This document shows, in pieces, positions 11,982-24,192 of a stretch of 64,000 bases of DNA (position 1 is the stretch's first letter; each line of letters starts with the position of its first letter). The translations under genes were made by a program, and so were the position numbers. The notes below the pieces were generated by a model that did not search any database, was not told where the DNA came from, and saw only the letters and a program-made list of their open reading frames with translations. The stretch spans positions 5,195,282 through 5,259,281 of the forward strand of contig NC_092276.1 in assembly GCF_036320965.1 (NCBI RefSeq), written 5' to 3'. Source of the stretch: Panulirus ornatus. Taxonomy: Eukaryota; Arthropoda; Malacostraca; Decapoda; Palinuridae.

Positions 11982-12028
11982 GTAATGGAAGCGAGTGGTG
12001 TATAGATGGTGGGGAATTTCTGGTGATG
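11982..12028 (+). CDS. Candidate 47-bp internal microexon, unrecognised protein
   Basis: The acceptor is strong: a branch-point-like ctaac (11955-11959), then tttcttattgtttcag ending at 11981. The donor after 12028 is GTGAGT. In one frame the 47 bases are open as two leading bases plus fifteen codons reading NGSEWCIDGGEFLVM, which has ordinary protein-like composition. Another frame contains TAG. What is seen is a splice-signal sandwich around an open frame. That it is a real exon is inference, since such sandwiches also arise by chance in tens of kilobases. No partner exon was found nearby. Confidence 0.3.
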
Positions 12029-12162
12029 GTGAGTTGGAAATACTGGCGTGACCTGACCTGCCCATACGTGATCACCACACTTGTGTTGTGTGACGGATGA
12101 CTGGAGGTCAGTGGCCTGTTCTCCTCGATCCCCGATTCCTGCCTTTCGTCTTTCAACCACTG

Positions 12163-12163
<1 letters not shown>

Positions 12164-12258
<95 letters not shown>
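12164..12258. repeat. (AT)n microsatellite
   Basis: About 47 perfect AT units. Confidence 0.98.
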
Positions 12259-12647
<389 letters not shown>

Positions 12648-13084
12648 GTAATGTAAGACGTATTTAAACCAACACAAGTTTATTGTAATTCGGATAAAGT
12701 TAACGATCCAGCGAGGAAGGTTTACAAACTAACACTAAATACTTTGTGTAACCCGTAGAGGCTGCACCCATGTGGCAGTATGTACCTGCAACTTTCATAG
12801 GTCTGAATTATTCACTGTAGCTTAGCTCTCTCTCCCGCTTGATACAGAAACTGTGATAACATCGAACACTGGAATATTGGTGGAATAAAGATATCGGAAA
12901 GTGGTATTATCTGATAACATAGATACGAGACTTTCTTTTTTTCGTTTTGGATATTGTTGAGAAAAAGCTTTTGCCGTTTTTCGTGTGTAGATGATGTGAC
13001 GCTGTGAACGCACACCACAGGTAACATTCGTTATTTCGAATAAAATCGCAATTACTATATCTCATCGATCCAGGATGCTGAAGA
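12648..13084. other. No gene recognised
   Basis: AT-rich unique-looking sequence with short unrecognised frames. Confidence 0.4.
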
Positions 13085-13575
13085 TCTTAAAGCAGATATG
13101 AAGCAGGTCTTCCACAGGCCTGCCGAAGATAACATGAGGGGCCAGCAGGGAAATTATTCAGCTCCTTCACTTCGGAAGGAAGGAAGTGATCAAGTTACGT
13201 AGCGACTACATGATGAAAACACGACTGATCGAAACATTAGTACAAGCCAGAGAGGTGATGGTCGCTGACCTTACCTGAAGTGAAAGTAAACAGCATTTCT
13301 AATCTTCGAAGAAAATTGACAAGTTGGGTACTGAGAACTTTCAAAACAAGAGACCCTTGCAGGAATAACAGATCACATGAATGGGTATTCTAACTCCCCT
13401 GAGGACCAGAGATGCTGAAGGAACCATCAGGGAAAGCATCATAAATGTCAGGGCCCCACGTTTGGCCAGCCCACTATCATATGTAAGGAACGTCCCTGGT
13501 ATACGTCTGAACTTCAAAAACCCACTAAACAGCTTCCGCCAAAGTGTACCAGACCAGCCAGGCTAACCAGTGTAT
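13085..13575 (+). mobile_element. CR1/L2-like LINE 3' end (copy 2)
   Basis: The frame 13381-13566 reads ...SIINVRAPRLASPLSYVRNV then, after a short spacer, LNFKNPLNSFRQSVPDQPG and a stop. CR1/L2-type reverse transcriptases end with V-R-G-P-R-L-F-N-x-L-P, about 20 residues, then F-K-x-x-L-D-x-F-L-x-x-V-P-D-x-P, so both blocks are present in the right order and spacing. Upstream (13085-13200) another open stretch contains AEDNMRGQQGNYSAP and may belong to the element. Similar DNA lies at 10.8 and 27.8 kb. There is no catalytic domain, so this is a dead 5'-truncated copy. Confidence 0.65.
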
Positions 13576-14607
13576 CATGATGCCTTAATGCTAAACATGA
13601 AATTTATTGTACGCTTCGGAAATCATGCCTTAGCCTCATCCAAACCCATTATTTTATTTATCCGTTCAGTTATTTGTTTATCAGTCGTTCTGTTTTTTAT
13701 TAGCCTGGATGACGTGCGCTTCATCGTATTTTTAGCCTCGTTATTCACTCCACCCTTGACCTTACCTTTCCACCTATACCTATGAGTCCAGTCTGTCTGT
13801 CTGTCTGTCTGTCCGTCTATCTATTATCATCCCAACACGATAACTCTGAAGCATGTTCATGTAGTCATGTAGATTGGGTCAACAAGGCTTGTCCTGGGAA
13901 CAGTTTTGGGGTGAGAAGGTCACAGGTCAGGTTAATGCTGTAGAATTTGTATGGAGTCTAGAGAGAGACAGAAGGTGCAAGTCAGCGGGTATGTAAGCGC
14001 TGATTAACCAGTTCACGCCATTTTCCTGAACCAGCATGTGGAAGTCAGAGGTCAGGGTCGTTGGGGATGCGCAGCCTGAGGCCAAATGCTTCGAGTGTAC
14101 GCTTGACCTTGAATATCCTGTACTATTATGTTCTTTTGGCCTAAGTGTACACTCACCCTTAGTTATATCACTCGATATCATAGTGTTCCTTTTTGTGGCC
14201 TTTAATCTCAGGTGAAATTGAGCTTAGTCATAAAGCAGCTCCTAATGCTGTCCTTGGCCTCAGTAATACCTTTATTCTTACCCTTACCATCAGAAATTAA
14301 AGTATCACCTTGACAACAGCAATGACCGTTTGCTCTTAGTCGTGGGTTTGCCCTTAACGTAGCCTGGCATGATCCCTGGCCTTAGTCCTGAGTTTTTCGT
14401 TTGGCCTTGATTTCGATAATTGAATCTCCCATGAGACCAACTTGTGAAATTGCGATATGCAACCCAAATTAAACTTATTACAACGATGTTACCTTATCAG
14501 TATGACTTGGAAAGTTTAATTGAATAATTTCCCTTCCACGTTCTATCTCTCCTTCTCGTTTCATTTAAAGAATTGATAATAAACTTAGAAAATTTCTAGA
14601 AATTTTA
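13576..14607. other. No gene recognised; (CTGT)n at 13791-13813
   Basis: A short (CTGT)n run sits at 13791-13813. The stretch 14090-14420 has repeated words such as cttggcctt, ttagtc and acccttac, perhaps an ancient tandem repeat. No exon is supported. Confidence 0.4.

Positions 14608-14695
<88 letters not shown>
14608..14695. repeat. (GT)n-(AT)n compound microsatellite
   Basis: About 13 bases of (GT)n continue into about 75 bases of (AT)n. Confidence 0.98.
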
Positions 14696-14698
<3 letters not shown>

Positions 14699-14798
14699 TT
14701 CGTGACCCAGAAACCCCTTCTATCATTATGGTGTTCCCGCAGCGCTCAGGTAGCCAGCCACGTCCACGACCATGGGTCATAAATTGTAATGTTGTTGT

Positions 14799-14909
14799 TT
14801 GTATATGTGTGTTGGGTGAGTGCTGGGCAGGTGATGGTATATGTGTGTTGGGTGAGTGCTGGGCAGGTGATGGTATATGTGTGTTGGGTGAGTGCTGGGC
14901 AGGTGATGG
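14799..14909. repeat. 36-bp tandem repeat, three copies
   Basis: The unit starts gtatatgtgtgttgggtgag and is 36 bases, repeated three times almost without change. It codes a 12-residue unit (VYVCWVSAGQVM) in one frame, but no gene context is seen. Confidence 0.94.
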
Positions 14910-15584
14910 GTAAATGGTGCGAACATTGTGGTGGTTGCATTGTGGGCATGAAGGGTCTTGGAGTGTTATAGATTGGTGTTTGTAGTGTTGTAGGGATGGA
15001 TGCTCTCCAGAGAGCAGAGGGGGAAGTGTGACTCGGTTTTGTGTAAGGAGCAGAGGTGAGTAGAGGCAGTCGAAGTGTGAAGCAAAGCCTGGCTGGAGTT
15101 TCTCCTTAGCGAAGGATGGTTAGTTGTGGAGTGGTATGGGTAGGATGAGTTCAGTGCTGTCGCACATAATTGAGTGCTGAGCAGCTTGAGGTGAGTCGTG
15201 CTGGGGTAGTAAGTCTGTGTGTCATTGTGGGTGTTGAGCTTTGTGGGTGCGAGGCAGCCAGTGATTGTTCCTAGTGTTCTGGTTTGTGTGGTTTCTTACA
15301 TCTGCACAGGATATTACGGTATTCATCTTCTTGTCCTGTGTCCAGAAATTATATAATTACGTTCATCTCTGCTGAGTAGGATTAACCATAGTCCAAGTTG
15401 TATAAGCGAAGCGTTATAAGCGAAGGTTAAGCGCGTTGATTCTCAGTTTTCTGTAGACTCGGTGCAGGAAGTGGTCTGGGGGTAAGTGCAGTAGAAGTGA
15501 AGAAGCTACGAGCTAGAACCAGCCAGGCTAGCTAACCTGGGGTTAGAAGCTTTTGTCTCTTTACCCCCCCAGACCTAGACCGGG
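14910..15584. other. G/T-rich sequence, no gene recognised
   Basis: The strand is C-poor, with many gtgttg and gagtgc words. Frames are short. Near 15400 a small direct repeat (gcgaagcgttataagcgaag) is visible. Confidence 0.45.
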
Positions 15585-15639
15585 GGTACTACTACTGCTA
15601 CTACCACTACTACTACTGCCACTACCACTACTACTACTG

Positions 15640-15682
<43 letters not shown>

Positions 15683-15683
15683 G
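15585..15683. repeat. (CTA)n microsatellite, interrupted by CTG and CCA
   Basis: Imperfect CTA units become perfect between about 15651 and 15681. Confidence 0.93.
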
Positions 15684-15779
15684 GGTCCCGGTGGTAGCTG
15701 GTGGTGGGCTGTCCCGCGCCCTAGATCAATACAAGATAATTAATGATATAGCTACCACAGGCACCACCAGTTCTGCCTT

Positions 15780-16046
15780 CCCTGCTCCACACCTACACTA
15801 CTACAGCACTGCAATATACTACACCACTACACTGCACTACATTCCACTACACTGCGTTTCACCGCACTGCACTACACTAAACTATGCTACACACCATTTT
15901 ACTACAGTACACTGCACTACGCTACACTGCACTGCAGTGCACCACATCAAACTGTACTATACCACACGACACTGCAGATCACTACACTGTGGTACACTAC
16001 ACCACACACTACCACACCGACTTGCACTACACTACAGTACACCCTA
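15780..16046. repeat. Cryptically simple ACTACACTGC-type repeat
   Basis: The words cactac, actgcacta and acaccac recur at 5-, 10- and 15-base spacing without a fixed unit, giving a long G-poor stretch. Confidence 0.75.
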
Positions 16047-16353
16047 GCGCTGGGACTGGTGCTACGGATGGCTGGGGGGGTGTATAGATCGAGGGGAGGG
16101 GAAGGGGAGTCCTGTGCTAGGATTTCAAAGGAAAGCGAAGTGCGAGGTTCGTTTCGCTTCACTGGGAGGACACAACCTGTTGTATGGATTCTATATACAC
16201 CAGGGTTACTCTCACATGACATACAGATTGACCATGTTTTAATGGTGAGTAAGTCGTCAACGGGTAACTGAACGTCCTCTGAATATAGAGAAACATAACC
16301 TTAGATCTTTCAGTGTAGAACTCCCTTCTCGTACTGAGCATATGTAGATAATT

Positions 16354-16356
<3 letters not shown>
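16047..16356. other. No gene recognised
   Basis: Mixed sequence without supported exon borders. Confidence 0.4.

Positions 16357-16438
<82 letters not shown>
16357..16438. repeat. (CA)n microsatellite
   Basis: About 40 CA units with three single-base interruptions. Confidence 0.97.
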
Positions 16439-16679
16439 TACAGACCACAGTAACAACAAATAACGCACGACCCGGAAACAGTGACCCAGAAATTAGACCG
16501 GGGTCCAAGAATCGCATCCATTCCCTATTAAGTTTAGCGAATTCCACAACGATTCCTGATGTGTGTTCGTCGCGTGCGGAACAGATTCCTGCCATTCCTA
16601 TCGGGAATCGGGCCGTCCTGGAATACTAAGAAGATAAAGGGAGGCCGTAAGGAGGAACACGTATCTCAGACGTGAGGCG

Positions 16680-16900
16680 TGCGAGGCGGAAGAGGAGGAG
16701 GAGCTGTTGGTGATGGTGGAGGAGGAGGAGGAGGAGGAGGAGGTCCTGTTGGTGATAGCGGGGAAGGAGGGGATTCCGTTCTTGATGTTGGGGAAGGTGA
16801 TGTTATTGGTGATGGTGGGGTAGGAGGAGGTGCTGTTGGTGGTGGTGGGGAAGGGGGAGGTTCTGTTGGTGATGGTGGGGAAGGAGGTGGTGATGGTGGT

Positions 16901-16980
<80 letters not shown>
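16680..16980. repeat. 30-bp G-rich minisatellite followed by (GA)n
   Basis: Five or six copies of a unit like gttggtgatggtggggaagg plus aggaggttct, 27-30 bases with an expanded (GGA)n in the first copy, span 16690-16900. A perfect (GA)n run follows at 16905-16980. The frame at 16679-17035 is Gly-rich low complexity. Confidence 0.9.
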
Positions 16981-16982
<2 letters not shown>

Positions 16983-17917
16983 ATTTGCTCCTGCATTTGC
17001 TAGCGCATGAAATTGTTTTATCCGTCGAAGATTAAATATGTCGACATAGCCCTGACCACCAGTGCCACTGACGAACATTCTTGTTTTATTTATATATATT
17101 GTGTTGCTTGTGTGAGGTTATTACTGTGACGCTACTAGGCCTGGCTTTATGTAGTTATTTCTCAGCTGTAACAGCAATAGACGGATGATGGGCTGCATCA
17201 GGTCTTACATATCTCGTGGTTACTTGGTGATGGTGTGGGCTTAGGAACTGAAGATGAGAAAGATGTGAGGAGGAGAGTGAGATACCGTATGTGTATGTGT
17301 AATAATAAGGACACATCGCTCGTGCAAACAAACATAATCAAGTAGTATTAGTAGAACACAATCACGTTCAAACATATCCGAGAGTTATAGAGGACAAGAA
17401 ATAACGAAACACTCTCTTCATGTCCACTAGAAAGATGTATACAGATATATATCCATTCCCAACACGGCCACAAAGCCTGTAAGACCGGTTCCGATCCATC
17501 TCGGGGACGTCCCTCATCCTAGAGTATCCGATGCAGATCCTGAACATCGTCGACAACATCAAGATAGTGCAGCAGCTGGCTGGCTGCCTCTTCTAATATA
17601 ATACCTCTTTTCTCTTCTGGGTCGTGATTTCTGCATAAACCCGTAAGTTTTGCCACAGCCCAATATTGTGAAACGATAATATGAATCATAGTAACTGCCT
17701 GGAAGAAATTGTTTCCCTTGTCTTTTTTTTTTTTTTTTCTTTTTCTACACATGGGAGGAAACATGGGTGTGAGATATGATGAGGCGGGAAACAAATCATT
17801 TCTTGGTCTGGTCTGCCTGGCAGTGTGGCTTGCTCCTGCTGGTGCTTCCCGGCTGCTGTTCTTGTGATCTTCATAGTGGAATTATTGTGTGTCTTTATTT
17901 CTCTTGTACTTCTTTAT

Positions 17918-17919
<2 letters not shown>
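16981..17919. other. No gene recognised
   Basis: Contains a T run near 17725-17740 and otherwise unique-looking sequence. A minus-strand frame (17519-17794) is non-repetitive in places but unrecognised. Confidence 0.4.

Positions 17920-17968
<49 letters not shown>
17920..17968. repeat. (GT)n microsatellite
   Basis: About 24 perfect GT units. Confidence 0.98.
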
Positions 17969-17970
<2 letters not shown>

Positions 17971-18612
17971 CTTATGGGGGAGACTTATCCACTGGTGTTG
18001 CCCTGTCTCTTAACCCTGTATATGTGCCACTGTATATGTGCCCTGTATAATTGCCACTGTCTTATGTGTACATACACATATACCCTACCCAGTTTAAACC
18101 TGCATGCATTAGTGCATTAGCATGACGCATATGAATCATTTGCGTTAATATGAATGTTAATATTGTTATCCATTATAAGATAAACACTTTTTACATATAA
18201 TTAAGTGATAAGATAAGCTGTATCTTGGTGATTACGGTTAATTTCTCATACTTTGCCATCTGGAAACTCCTTAGGAATTCAGCTAATAAGCAACGAAAAT
18301 AATAATAAAGATAACTCGAAACTTGCGATAATAAAAATGATACAGTAAATATCACAAGTGTAAATTGACACAATAAAAATCAGTAGTTTGAGATAAAATA
18401 GAATTAACATAAACAGTTCAGAAAGGAGCGTCGGTGGCCACGTACAAAGTGTCGTTGTTAGTGTGGAAGTTTTAGCGTTGTTAAAAGCAAAACTTGTCGG
18501 GGTAAGTCGGCTGAGCAAACGCCAGGCGGTGGACGAGGCGTGTCGAGTGAAGGGGAGAAGTTGCAGGAATTGTGAAGAGTGACAATTACGGGTGCAGAGA
18601 TCCCTTGACTAA
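17969..18612. other. No gene recognised
   Basis: AT-rich up to about 18420, then GC-richer up to the satellite. Words such as ctgtatatgtgcc repeat at 18015-18050. Confidence 0.4.
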
Positions 18613-19335
18613 TGGTACGAGGAGGAGCAGGTTGCTGCATGAGGAGGAGCAGGATGCTGCACGAGGAGGAGCAGGATGCTGCACGAGGAGGAGCAGGATG
18701 CTGCACGAGGAGGAGCAGGGCGCTGCACGAGGAGGAGCAGGATGCTGCACGAGGAGGAGCAGGATGCTGCACGAGGAGGAGCAGGGCGCTGCACGAGGAG
18801 GAGCAGGACGCTGCACGAGGAGGAGCAGGATGCTGCACGAGGAGGAGCAGGATGCTGCACGAGGAGGAGCAGGATGCTGCACGAGGAGGAGCAGGGCGCT
18901 GCACGAGGAGGAGCAGGATGCTGCACGAGGAGGAGCAGGATGCTGCACGAGGAGGAGCAGGGCGCTGCACGAGGAGGAGCAGGACGCTGCACGAGGAGGA
19001 GCAGGATGCTGCACGAGGAGGAGCAGGATGCTGCACGAGGAGGAGCAGGATGCTGCACGAGGAGGAGCAGGATGCTGCACGAGGAGGAGCAGGGCGCTGC
19101 ACGAGGAGGAGCAGGACGCTGCACGAGGAGGAGCAGGATGCTGCACGAGGAGGAGCAGGATGCTGCACGAGGAGGAGCAGGATGCTGCACGAGGAGGAGC
19201 AGGACGCTGCAGGAGGAGGAACTTGACGCTGCAGGAGGAGGAACTTGACGCTGCAGGAGGAGGAGCAGGGCGCTGCAGGAGGAGGAACTTGACGCTGCAG
19301 GAGGAGGAGCAGGGCGCTGCTGGAGGAGGAACAGG
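18613..19335. repeat. 22-bp satellite with higher-order structure, about 32 copies
   Basis: The unit is gaggaggagcaggatgctgc plus ac, exactly 22 bases. Units differ mainly at the triplet after gcag: gat (D), ggc (G) or gac (C). From 18653 the order is DDDGDDGC, and from 18829 it is again DDDGDDGC, an eight-unit block of 176 bp; from 19005 it becomes DDDDGC, DDD, C. The last five or six units (19203-19335) switch to a ctgcaggaggaggaacttga type. Because 22 is not divisible by three and the unit has no stop in any phase, all six frames stay open through most of the array. Those open frames, including one of 434 codons on the minus strand, are not evidence of a gene. Confidence 0.97.
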
Positions 19336-20646
19336 AGCAGGAATAATAGAATGAGGAGAAGGGTTGAGGTGAGGAAGATAGTGTGAACCCAAGTGGTGGA
19401 GATGGAAGTAGAAGACGAGGAGGAAAGAACGATAGGTAAAATGTGGATGAAATGAAAATGGAGAAATGAAGAATAAGGCGAGTGTAAGTAAGGCTGAAAA
19501 TAAAACAGGAAATTAAAAGGATGGAAGGCGTCGGAGGAGAGAAACTGGGGAAAGAAGAAATTGAAAAAAAAGAAAACGTGAAGCAAAGGAAACTGAAAAT
19601 GAGATGTTAGAAAACATAAAGAAAATACGAATAAAAATACGAAGGGAAGTAGATAGGAAGATAAAGGGAGGAGAAGACAGAAGGGCATGAAGAAGAACAT
19701 GTTACAGGGGGTAAAGATTGTAATTTGATTGGCCTTTGGCTGAGGTCGGCCAGCAAGACGTCGCAAATGAAGTGACAAGAGAAAATGGATGACGGTAGTT
19801 GTAAAGAAGGTGAGGGGGGGTGGGGGGGGGGATGGTGAAGAGTGATGAGAGATGGTGAGGAGGGTCAATAGAACTGATGCTGAGATGAAGATGCTGAAAT
19901 CAGAAACGACCATAGCTCATCCTAGACCGCCTCCATGGTTTCCATAATACATCTGGCTTACTGGGCCAGAGCCTCTGCAACTGTGAACAGGTTCTTGGCT
20001 TTGGGGAAATGATCCTCACTTGGCGCCATTATCTATTTCAACTTTTAGAAGGTGATGCTGAAGGAGAGGAGAATTTCCAGCCCTCTTCTCCCGCCTCTCT
20101 TTTGCGCTCCTACAACACGCAGGAGATACGTAGGTTGCACTCGTTCTCCGTAGCCCCAGAACAAATAATGACATACATAAATAAAACCATTAATGTCTTA
20201 TTACCTAACCTACATACGAGGATAATTCTTTCCTGGAATACCAGACTGTACCGAATGTGACCATTCCTTTCCATGGTCTGGATTTCAAGAGGTTTTTTTT
20301 TCTTATATAACTTTATAAAACCACCCAGAGCTGGAGACCTTCCTGCAAGTTATTGGAAATCAATTGACAGACGGGAGTAGCACTTGGACTAGCTTAATGA
20401 GGCTATATATATCTCGCTACGACAGATCACCTGAAGGAGAACATAAAACTGAAAGAATGTCCTGTAATTTCTCTATTGTAGAATGTCAGTTGTAGGACAC
20501 TTTATACGGTCCATAGAATGAACTCCTGCTCCACGAGAGCTTGGAAACCTCAACCAACTTGTGATTTTTAAACATCGAGAGGGACAGGTAAAACAACATG
20601 AGGTCAGAGGTCAAACGTGATGAATATTTGTATTTGCAGGATGATC
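19336..20646. other. Purine-rich block then unremarkable sequence
   Basis: The stretch 19336-19720 is over two-thirds A+G, and 19805-19870 is G-rich. The stretch 19900-20640 looks unique, with no supported exon. Confidence 0.45.
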
Positions 20647-20649
20647 AGC

Positions 20650-20650
20650 A

Positions 20651-20704
<54 letters not shown>
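20650..20704. repeat. (ATT)n microsatellite
   Basis: About 18 perfect ATT units. Confidence 0.98.
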
Positions 20705-20792
20705 CCGTGATGAGGAGACTCCCTTCTTAGAGATCTTGTGTGGGACTCATCCCTAAACTGACCCAGCAATGTTTTATCTGACCCAGGGGCAG

Positions 20793-20858
20793 ACTAAGGG
20801 CTTTCAGGACGTCCATTAAGGGCTTCCAGGGCGCCCATTAAGGGCTTTCAGGGCGCCC
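20793..20858. repeat. 22-bp tandem repeat, three copies
   Basis: Units attaagggctttcagggcgc plus cc start at 20793, 20815 and 20837. The first is the most diverged. Confidence 0.92.
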
Positions 20859-20969
20859 ATTTCCTGTTATTAGGGTTGTAGTGTGTTTCCAGGTAATCCA
20901 TCCGCACAAATGGCCTCATTAGGGTAAACCTTAATTGTAATTATGCCGTTCGGTTTTGAAGGAGACATT

Positions 20970-21275
20970 CACAGAGCTCTGTGTGAGTACCTGGAGGACT
21001 CTGTGAGACTTTTGAGGTCTGTGAGTCAACATGGAGGACTCTGTAAACGCCTGAAGGTCTCTGTGAGTGTGTGGAGGCCTCTGTGAGCTCCTTGAAGACT
21101 TTTGAGTGTCTCGAAGGCTCTTGTGATGCTCATACACCCAGGCCTCTGCGAACGCTTGGAGTGTTCTTTGAGTACTTGGGGAACTCTGTGAGAACGTGTT
21201 AGACTCTATGAACGTTAGCAAGACCGTTTGAGCGCCTAAAGGACTCCGAAAGCGCCTGGAGAGCCGTGTGAGTAC
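20970..21275. repeat. 20-bp diverged minisatellite, about 15 copies
   Basis: Units of the form ctctgtgagtacctggagga keep an exact 20-base register across most of the block despite heavy substitution. One copy near 21125 is expanded to 25 bases. Confidence 0.85.
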
Positions 21276-22132
21276 CCTGTTATGAGCGCCCTAAGTGCCA
21301 TGACAATGAAAGCTTTTAGAGAAGGAATGGAGAGGATAAAAACCTAAGGATTTGGAAAATATATGATGCTTGAAGTGTAGATGTCGCTGTGTCTGTTAGG
21401 CAAAATAATCTCGTGGAGGCAAATGGCAGGAATAACATCGCGAGACGTTAAGGGAAGAAAAGGAAAACTACAGTGAGAGGAAAGATAATGTACAGGCAGC
21501 CATGATGACAATTTGCAGTCATAGCCCCTCACACACCACCACCACTACCACCAGGGCACTACCTGCCACCACACCCACAGCACCGCCGAAGGACGACCAC
21601 AGCCACAACGCAGCAATATACCCGTGGCCTCACAGCGGCAGGCCGGCTCGTTAAGGACCGGGGGATTTCCGGAGAGATTTTGAGGGAGCAATCAAGCAGG
21701 CTGGTGGGCCAGGCTCAGCTCATGGATAAAAAGATCGGCCGTGCTATTATTGCCATACTTCGTGTCTTCCTACCTCTTCTGCGTCTCCTCCAGATGGGTC
21801 CTCCTTACCTACTGTGGAAGCGTCCCTCCCACTCGGTGCTTGACTTCAAAGAACACAGAAGCCTTTGGATCACGAAGCCAGTGGCTGGGAAAAGAAGGAG
21901 CCTCAGCTAAGGCTCCGCCATTGGCTGCGTCCAGGGTGTATGATGCCCAGGCTTCCAGGCTGATGGTCCCCCTGGATCAAGGGGACGAGTTTCATCCAGG
22001 AGCTTTCATTGGCCACGCCCTTGGTCGGATCATCGCAAGTGGCTACTTAAAGCCTGGAGGATAGGAGGCTCTCCTGGGAAGAGGTTTTGCAGACGTGACC
22101 GCCAGCACTTAAGTTAGAGAATGAGGGAAGGA

Positions 22133-22134
<2 letters not shown>
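21276..22134. other. No gene recognised; protein-like frame at 21900-22064
   Basis: A plus-strand frame ending at 22064 contains LMVPLDQGDEFHPGAFIGHA, which looks more like protein than its neighbours. Neither a family nor clear splice borders could be assigned. Confidence 0.3.

Positions 22135-22209
<75 letters not shown>
22135..22209. repeat. (GA)n microsatellite
   Basis: About 37 perfect GA units. Confidence 0.98.
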
Positions 22210-22211
<2 letters not shown>

Positions 22212-22999
22212 GGGTAAGAAATTCAAAGTAACAGTAGTGGACAATTCGGGTAGGTTGTATAAGAAGGTTTGCGTCTGAAACATTAATGGTTTCGTTTAAT
22301 AACTTGTCAGCATTTTTTTCCCCCCGCGGATCAAGTCGTTCGGTACTGATCACTTCAGATATATACGTTAACGTTTCAGTGGCAGAAGAAACATCATAAG
22401 GCTTCTCAAAAAGTCAGTAATGCTTGTATAAGCCTCTGGACGCAATTCCATAAAACTTGAAAGATATCATCGTAGGTCTTATCGCTGCCGTAGCTTATTA
22501 ATGTTAAGAAACCGTTCAGCTTCTGCGGTTTGTAGCCGCCTTTATAAAAGGCTTGGTTAATATGCAGGCCTTATAGTCCCAGGGCGGATATAAATGGCTG
22601 GAATTACAGCTTTTACTGAACCTGAATAGGATTTTCGGGGATTGTGAAGGAAACTGAATATTGTTAATGGTAGTGTTGATGTATTGTGTTCAGGACCCAC
22701 ACGGAAAAGACTGCGTTGCTGTGTATTCAATCCTATTGTGAAATATTTCATTTACCTCAGCTGGAATTAATTCTATTGCTTCAAACTGCAGGGAATTATG
22801 TATAATATTTTTCCCCTCATCCAATTACCGGAGGGGAAAATTGTTGAGGGTTGTTCAGAGGGATATTTACCATGTCCCAACAATTTCTTCCTCATTTTTC
22901 TTCTATATTTGTGTTACTGTTCTCGATTCTTTACATTATATGCCGATTGTAAAGCCCCGAAGCCGAGAGTTTCTCTTTAAACTGAATGAGTGAGTGGAT
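22210..22999. other. No gene recognised
   Basis: Unique-looking sequence with short frames only. Confidence 0.4.
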
Positions 23000-23028
23000 G
23001 GTGTGTGTGTGTGTGTGTGTGTGTGTAT
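23000..23028. repeat. (GT)n microsatellite
   Basis: About 14 GT units. Confidence 0.95.
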
Positions 23029-23079
23029 GTTTGTGGCAATCACCATTCATGTCGCGAATGTACCTGTCCGCTTCATTAT

Positions 23080-23390
23080 AGTGAATGAGTTCGAGTAGTT
23101 CACCACTGTAAGTGGATCTGAGTAGTTCACGAAGGTCAGTGAATCTTATTTCATCTCGAAGGTAAACGAATCTGGCCAGTTCACGAAGGTAAATGAATCT
23201 TGAGTGATTCACTTTTAACATAGTAAGAGCAACTCATTAGCGTAAATGAATTTAATTAGATCACGAAGGTAGATGAATTAGGAGCTTGAAAAAATGCCAA
23301 TGATGTCAAGCAGCTCCCTAGACGTAAACAGTTTGAGTAGTTTATGGACGTAAATGAACATGAGCAGCTGACGGACGTTTGAGCCACCGA
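23080..23390. repeat. 27-bp diverged minisatellite, about 11 copies
   Basis: Units such as gagtagttcacgaaggtcag plus tgaatct keep a 27-base register over 23092-23200, become irregular between 23200 and 23330, and recur clearly at 23335-23380. Confidence 0.85.
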
Positions 23391-24072
23391 GAAGAGCCTG
23401 TATTTACCATCGTGCAATATGTGTACTTTACATCCGCAAAAATATGAAGAAAAATGTTGTCAGACAAACAGTAAGGTGTGGACTGAGGTTTCAGAAGCAG
23501 ATTCTCTTCATGTAGTATACTATGGAGCTAAATGAAGATGAGATAACGCGGTGTGTTCTTAGAATGTCCTCGTATGGTATGTTGGATTGCTATGTGAGTG
23601 TGTATCTTTATGGATACTTTACTTTTTTCTACTGACGGACGAGGCCATCTTGAGTAAAAGGGGAAAAAAAAGGAAGAATAGATTATAGAAATTAGTCAGG
23701 TGTCCGCAGGTGTTTTTAGACCTGACTCTTTTCAGACTGGCTGTAGGAAGAGTGAGGAAAGTGTCTTGTATTATTTAGACATATTTTGACCGTGTACATA
23801 CAGAGCAGTACGATCTGTCCTGCTGTTTTTGTAGACACATTGTGACTACTTATAGATCGATTGTATAGTTATATATACGTATACGTCGTAGTGCTTCCGG
23901 ACTCCGCCTGCTTTTGTAACGTTACACTTTGAGTGACACGTCACTTGGGCGAGGCTGTACCCTCGCTTGTGGACGAGTGGGAGTTCACTATATCTAGTGG
24001 GCGAACTTCTTGCTCCCTAGGTGTGCTGGGATTGTAAGATAATAATACACGTATGTAGTAGACGTATGTTGT
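23391..24072. other. No gene recognised
   Basis: Unique-looking sequence with no supported exon. Confidence 0.4.
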
Positions 24073-24192
24073 GCTATGTTGTGATGAGGTTTAGGTATGT
24101 CGCATGTTGCATTGTAGTATGTTGAGTGTACAGCTATGTTGTGATGAGTTTTAGGTATGTCGCATGTTGCATTGTAGCAAGTTGAATATACA
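24073..24192. repeat. 60-bp tandem duplication
   Basis: Two copies start at gctatgttgtgatgag (24073 and 24133). A third, partial match continues to about 24205. Confidence 0.93.

Noticed and set aside
18458..19913. Long open frames up to 434 codons on both strands
   Set aside because: They translate the 22-bp satellite. All six frames are open because the unit lacks stops in every phase, and there is no conserved domain or splice structure.
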